Below, in pieces: positions 60,168-64,000 of a stretch of DNA of 64,000 nucleotides. The notes beneath the pieces are model-generated. The model ran no database searches. It was not told the origin of the DNA and saw only the letters and a list, made by a program, of their open reading frames with translations. Made by a program: the position numbers and the translations under genes. Position 1 is the stretch's first letter; each line of letters starts with the position of its first letter. This DNA is from Polyangium mundeleinium (GTDB lineage Bacteria > Myxococcota_A > Polyangia > Polyangiales > Polyangiaceae), in contig NZ_JAQNDO010000001.1 in assembly GCF_028369105.1 (NCBI RefSeq), forward strand, positions 5,052,501 to 5,116,500. The letters run 5' to 3'.

Positions 60168-61814
60168 TCAGGGCGAGGGCGGTTCGGGGTCGGGCGTCGG
60201 CTCCGGCGGCGGCTCGGCGGGCATCGTCTCGCCGAGCCCGGGGAGCACGCCCGTGATCGGCGCTTTTTCGACCGGCGCGACGATCACGCCGTCGGTCACG
60301 CTGCCGAGCCACGAGCCTTGCAGCGAGACAGGGACCGCGATGTCGTCCACCGTCGCGCCGGCTGCCGCGAAGATCTGGATCAGGCCGATTTTTCCCTCGA
60401 TGGCAGAACCATCCTGGGCGGCGTCCCACCGCGTGGTGAGCGCCTCCTGGCAGAGGCTGGCGAGGCAAGCGGCGTCGCAGGTGCCGAAGCTGACGAGGGC
60501 CTCGCCGAGCGCCGTGCAGCCCGCGATCGTCGCGAGCGCGTCGCCCATCGTCGTGCCTTCGGGCGCGCCTTCGAGCGCGACGCTCTTGCACGCGCCGCCC
60601 ACGTACCGCGTGGGCAGCCAGAAGATCTCGCCGCTCGTGGAGACGTTGTCCCCCGGCTCGGACGCGATCTTCACGAGGTGCGCGCCCGGCATGCCGGCCT
60701 CGTCGGCCGGGACGACCCCAAAGCGGCTCGGCGAGAACATGCCGAACCCGGGGACGGCCGTGAGCGCGGTCAAACGCCCGGCGAGCTGGGTCGGCGGCGC
60801 GGCCGTGCCCTTCTGCAGGAAGCCTTCGATCGCGTTGCGCAGCGACATCGGCTGCGCGGCGAGGTGATCCTTCGTGATCGTATCCCAGCCGCTTGCCGCG
60901 CGGGCCTCGGCGAAGAGCGCTGCATCGGGCGCGGGCACGCGCGCGGCCATCTCGTCGAGCAGCACCGCCGCCATCTCGACGTCCTTCGGCGCGAACCTGT
61001 CGAGCAAGCTCTTGCCCGCGGCGGTCATCATCGAGAGGAACGGCGCCTGCGCGGGCACGAAGTCGAGCGTGACGTCGAGGTCGGTCTTGCCGACGACGAC
61101 GGGTTTGTCGATGATGTTGACCTTGAGCGTGTGCGTCGTCCCGGCGATGAGGCCACTCGCGGTGGCGCAGCCCCAGGCGTAATGGCCGGCGCGCACCGAG
61201 ACCGCGAGCGTCGGGCCGACGGGCGCCTTCTCCACGAGCAGCGGCGCGTCGACCGGCGCGCTCTTGACGATGTCGGCCGGGGCGTCCTCCGGCAGGAGCG
61301 GCGCGACCGCCTCACACGTCGAGCGCGGCAGGACGCTGACCGTCCACGTCGTGACCTCACGTTTGCCCTTGTACTGGGGCAGGACCTGCAGCGTCGCGAA
61401 GCCGTCGCCGTTCACCGTCACCGGCAGCTCGGCCGCGGGGCCGTCCTTGATCCATGCGCGCAGGCGGTACGCCGTCGCCTTGTTCGGCGCGCGCATCGTC
61501 ACGGTCGCCGCGCCCTCTGCATCCATCGGCGCGGCCACGCGATCGAGCGTCGCGTCGAGTGAATCGCCGAGCAGGACGAACCAGACCTCGTCCGACGAGG
61601 GCGGGTCCGTGCGCACCGTGATCGTGGCCTGCTCCCGCATGCCGAGCGAAAGCGGCCCCTCGTTCGTGAAGATGAGCTGCGTCTTGGGGGCCGTCTCCAC
61701 GGGCGGCGACCAGGGCGTCTCCACGGTCATGTCGTCACTCGGGGCGCAGCCGAGGAGCGGCGGCCCCGCCGTGGCGAGGAGGACAAACCATGAACGTCGA
61801 TAAGGAAAGCGCAT
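60168..61814 (-). CDS. Hypothetical lipoprotein with Ig-like domains
   Basis: A 548-aa lipoprotein (lipobox PLLGC). The first half has Ig-like beta segments (LSLGMREQATITVRTDPPSS, ATVTMRAPNKATAYRLRAWI). A second beta domain follows (TLAVSVRAGHYAWGCATASG). The middle is helical. A Cys-rich region (CTALGEALVSFGTCDAACLA) leads to a C-terminal beta segment and a Pro/Glu tail. It is not a known family. The gene lies 56 bp upstream of the esterase gene and the two may be co-transcribed, perhaps with the P-type ATPase gene before it. Confidence 0.75.
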   Translation of the reverse strand: MRFPYRRSWFVLLATAGPPLLGCAPSDDMTVETPWSPPVETAPKTQLIFTNEGPLSLGMREQATITVRTDPPSSDEVWFVLLGDSLDATLDRVAAPMDAEGAATVTMRAPNKATAYRLRAWIKDGPAAELPVTVNGDGFATLQVLPQYKGKREVTTWTVSVLPRSTCEAVAPLLPEDAPADIVKSAPVDAPLLVEKAPVGPTLAVSVRAGHYAWGCATASGLIAGTTHTLKVNIIDKPVVVGKTDLDVTLDFVPAQAPFLSMMTAAGKSLLDRFAPKDVEMAAVLLDEMAARVPAPDAALFAEARAASGWDTITKDHLAAQPMSLRNAIEGFLQKGTAAPPTQLAGRLTALTAVPGFGMFSPSRFGVVPADEAGMPGAHLVKIASEPGDNVSTSGEIFWLPTRYVGGACKSVALEGAPEGTTMGDALATIAGCTALGEALVSFGTCDAACLASLCQEALTTRWDAAQDGSAIEGKIGLIQIFAAAGATVDDIAVPVSLQGSWLGSVTDGVIVAPVEKAPITGVLPGLGETMPAEPPPEPTPDPEPPSP

Positions 61815-61880
61815 CGAGGGCGAGTTTACCCTGGAACCAGGCCGGCGGCGACCTCTCTCGCGCACGTGCGGGGAGGTTTT

Positions 61881-64000
61881 TCAGGGCGGAAGGGGCACCC
61901 GGTCTGTCCGGACGTGCGCGAGAGCGCCCGCAGCGGGCAAACCCGGAGGCGCGGCGGCCTTGCCAGGTAGCCCGGGCGAAACCAGGAGGCGCGCCGCGTT
62001 CCCGCAGAGGAGCAGCGCTTCGCCGAGGGCGAGCCCCGCCGCCACGAGCGGGCTCAAAAAGCCCGCCGCGCAGAGCGGAATGACGGCCGCATTGTAGACG
62101 ACGGAGACGAGGAGGCTTTGCCTGACCGTGGCCCGCAAGGCGCGGGCGAGGTCGACGAGCCAAGCGATGGTCTCCAGGCGGTCGTCGCAGAGCACGAGGG
62201 GCGCCGGCACGGCCACGGGCAACGCGCCGGGCGCGACGGCGAGCGAGACGTCCGCCGGGCCCCTGTTCGCGCGGTCCTCCTGGCCGTCGCTGATGTGGAG
62301 GACACGCGCGCCGGCTTGCTGAAGGTCACGGACGTGCAGGGCTTTTTCCGCCGGGCCGAGGCCGCCGCGCGCCGGCACGCCGAGCCGATGCGCGAGCGCG
62401 AGCGTCGCGTCCGGGCCGTCGCCGCTCAGGAGCCGGCAGCCGAGCCCCCGCTGGAAGAGCGCACGGAACGCCTTCTCCGAGCCGAGCCGCGGCGGATCCC
62501 AGAGCTCGAACCAGGCCTCGACGGTGCCGTTGCGACGGACGCAGACGAGGCTCGCGCCCTCTCGCGCGTCCGGAGGCAGAGGATCTCCCGGGCGCGCGGC
62601 CGAGACCTCCACGAGCGCGCCGCGCGACCGGCCCACCACGCCGTCGGGGCGCACGTCGGCCGCCTCGTCGAGCGCGCCGGGACGCACGCCGGCCACGGCG
62701 AGGTGATGCGCGATGGCGCGGCCCGCGCGGTGCGTCGCGCTCGCTTCGAGCGCGGCCACGTCCTCGAGGATCGAGATGTCCGGGAACTCGCGCCACGAAA
62801 GGCGCGTGACCCGCGGCGTGCCGAGGGTCACCGTGCCCGTCTTGTCGAAGCAGGCGACGGTGGCCGTGGCGAGCGCTTCGAGGGCCGCCGGATCCTTGAC
62901 GACCACGCCCGCCGCGCGCGCCCGCAGGACGGCGATGGTCCGCGCGGCCGGGAGCGCGATCACGAAGGCCGCGGGCGAGGCGCCGATGAGCACGGCGATC
63001 GCGGTGAGATACCCGTCCGGATGGAACGGGCCACGGCCGAGCAGCGCGTGCACGACGAACGCGAAGCCGGCGAACGAGACGGACGCGACCGACAGGGCGA
63101 GCGACGCGACGTGCGCGAACGACTTTCCCGTGTGCTGCCGCGCGTCCCGCTCGATCCGCAGGGCGGCGCGATGCACCTCGGCGTCGGCCGCGGCGGCGAG
63201 CTCGGAGCAGGGCGCCCGCGCCACGCGCCCTGTGACCTCGCCGGAGAGCAGCCGCGCGCCGGTCTCGACGATCTGCCCGCCGGCCCGATCCACGGCGCGG
63301 CCATCCGGCAGGGACACGCGCGCCGCGCTCTCGAGGACGATGTCCACGGGCGTGATGTCGCCTTCGCCGAGGCGCACGCGGTCGCCGGGCGCGAGCATGG
63401 CGCACGCGACGCGCTCGTCGACGCCGCTGCCGCCCACGCGGCGCACGCGGGCCTCGCGGGCCAGCGCGGCGCGCGTGACGCTCCGGTAGGCGCGCGTGAG
63501 CAAGGCCGTGTGCGCGTAGAGCCCGAGGATCGAGCAGCCGAGGATCGCGCCGGAGGCCTCGAACGCGGCGAGCGAGAGGCCGTCGAGCGAAAGCCCGAGC
63601 CGCGTGAGCTTCTCCAGGATGGTTCCGGCGCGGCTCGGATCGAACACCATCGCGACGACGCCCAGGGCGAGCGCGAGCGTGGCGCAGGAAAGCGTCACGA
63701 CCTCGGTGCCGAGGACGCCGCGGCGCGCGAGGGCGCGGGCGCGGTGGAGGAGGGGCGGGCCGGCCACGGCGAAGAGCAACAGCGTGAAGCCGAGCTCGAC
63801 CCAGGCGATCTCCCGCTCGGGGGTGCGCGCGGGCCGCCACGAGGCGAGGGCGACGAGGTTGCCGAGGAGCGCGACGACGAGGCCGAACCGTCCCGCGTCG
63901 AGCCGCGCTCGTTCGCTCGGCGGTGCGCCCACGGCGGCCGTGAACGTGAAGCCGCGCTGGGCCATGGCGGAGGCGATCTCGCGCTCGCTCGTGACCCGCA
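61881..64000 (-). CDS. P1B-type metal ATPase without CPC motif, 5' end outside the window
   Basis: At least 694 aa from an internal ATG at 63965, but the frame stays open to the window edge (TSEREIASAMAQRGFTF), where the residues look like the end of an HMA-like domain, so the start is probably upstream. FDKTGTVTLGTP (phosphorylation site), LLSGDGPDATLALA and SDGQEDRAN are recognisable. The membrane metal motif, normally CPC, reads SPA (GASPAAFVIALPAA), the TGE-loop reads SGE and the 'HP' motif is HR (ATHRAGRAI). The helix layout resembles the CcoI/FixI copper-ATPase branch. It may transport another ion or be impaired. The ATPase identity is firm; the ion is unknown. Confidence 0.85.
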   Translation of the reverse strand, partial: RVTSEREIASAMAQRGFTFTAAVGAPPSERARLDAGRFGLVVALLGNLVALASWRPARTPEREIAWVELGFTLLLFAVAGPPLLHRARALARRGVLGTEVVTLSCATLALALGVVAMVFDPSRAGTILEKLTRLGLSLDGLSLAAFEASGAILGCSILGLYAHTALLTRAYRSVTRAALAREARVRRVGGSGVDERVACAMLAPGDRVRLGEGDITPVDIVLESAARVSLPDGRAVDRAGGQIVETGARLLSGEVTGRVARAPCSELAAAADAEVHRAALRIERDARQHTGKSFAHVASLALSVASVSFAGFAFVVHALLGRGPFHPDGYLTAIAVLIGASPAAFVIALPAARTIAVLRARAAGVVVKDPAALEALATATVACFDKTGTVTLGTPRVTRLSWREFPDISILEDVAALEASATHRAGRAIAHHLAVAGVRPGALDEAADVRPDGVVGRSRGALVEVSAARPGDPLPPDAREGASLVCVRRNGTVEAWFELWDPPRLGSEKAFRALFQRGLGCRLLSGDGPDATLALAHRLGVPARGGLGPAEKALHVRDLQQAGARVLHISDGQEDRANRGPADVSLAVAPGALPVAVPAPLVLCDDRLETIAWLVDLARALRATVRQSLLVSVVYNAAVIPLCAAGFLSPLVAAGLALGEALLLCGNAARLLVSPGLPGKAAAPPGLPAAGALAHVRTDRVPLPP

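Overview
This 64 kb window is high-GC chromosomal DNA that looks like a myxobacterium of the Polyangium/Sorangium type. The evidence is the density of Cys-rich and Gly/Ser-linker lipoproteins, many c-type cytochromes, a Ser/Thr kinase-like receptor, PilZ and ZnR-GYF signalling proteins, an NtrC-type regulator, and operons whose genes overlap by 4 nt (ATGA/GTGA). The species assignment is inference; no rRNA, tRNA, phage, insertion sequence or CRISPR array was seen. About 42 protein genes are called, and most of the many other long reading frames are GC-rich shadows.

Layout. 0.1-4.1 kb: a DUF697-like protein and two coupled radical SAM/SPASM proteins, the first fused to a methyltransferase. 4.1-10.7 kb: an anchored hypothetical protein, then a tightly coupled + strand operon: a FabH-like protein with an altered catalytic triad, an amidohydrolase, a small beta-barrel, a lipoprotein, and a HEAT-like protein. 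10.7-16.5 kb (- strand): mfd and three small genes including a DUF2325 protein. 16.9-22.2 kb: a PilZ protein and two head-to-head GT-C glycosyltransferase paralogues, one apparently truncated where it runs into the PilZ gene. 22.4-30.2 kb: a sigma54 activator, a ZnR-GYF membrane protein, a thioredoxin-fold lipoprotein lacking both redox cysteines, and a four-gene set of cytochrome-like lipoproteins around a beta-barrel. 30.3-32.3 kb: a receptor pseudokinase with a PEGA-like domain.

32.6-38.1 kb: an operon with a Cys-rich lipoprotein, two di-haem (DUF1111-type) proteins and a propeller lipoprotein. 38.3-39.8 kb (-): a Kelch lipoprotein. 40.1-45.0 kb: a cytochrome, a DUF1549-like protein, a lipoprotein and a Tat-exported DUF1501-like protein, ended by a strong terminator. 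45.1-50.5 kb: a lipoprotein and a 1313-aa TPR/propeller protein. 50.5-51.1 kb: a non-coding stretch with a 21-bp tandem repeat and one copy of a hairpin-rich dispersed repeat whose other copy is at 38.2 kb. 51.1-55.3 kb: asd and a 1042-aa BNR-type lipoprotein. 55.3-64 kb (-): a lipoprotein-type methyltransferase with a His-rich repeat, trmO with its start buried in a hairpin, a 1019-aa esterase that appears circularly permuted, a lipoprotein, and a P1B-ATPase without its CPC motif that runs off the window.

Two themes recur. First, the envelope carries much redox machinery: about ten proteins with haem-c or related motifs. Second, several proteins keep a known fold but have lost or rearranged their catalytic residues (FabH-like, kinase, thioredoxin, P-type ATPase, esterase). 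The circularly permuted esterase and the FabH-like operon are the strongest candidates for undescribed biology.
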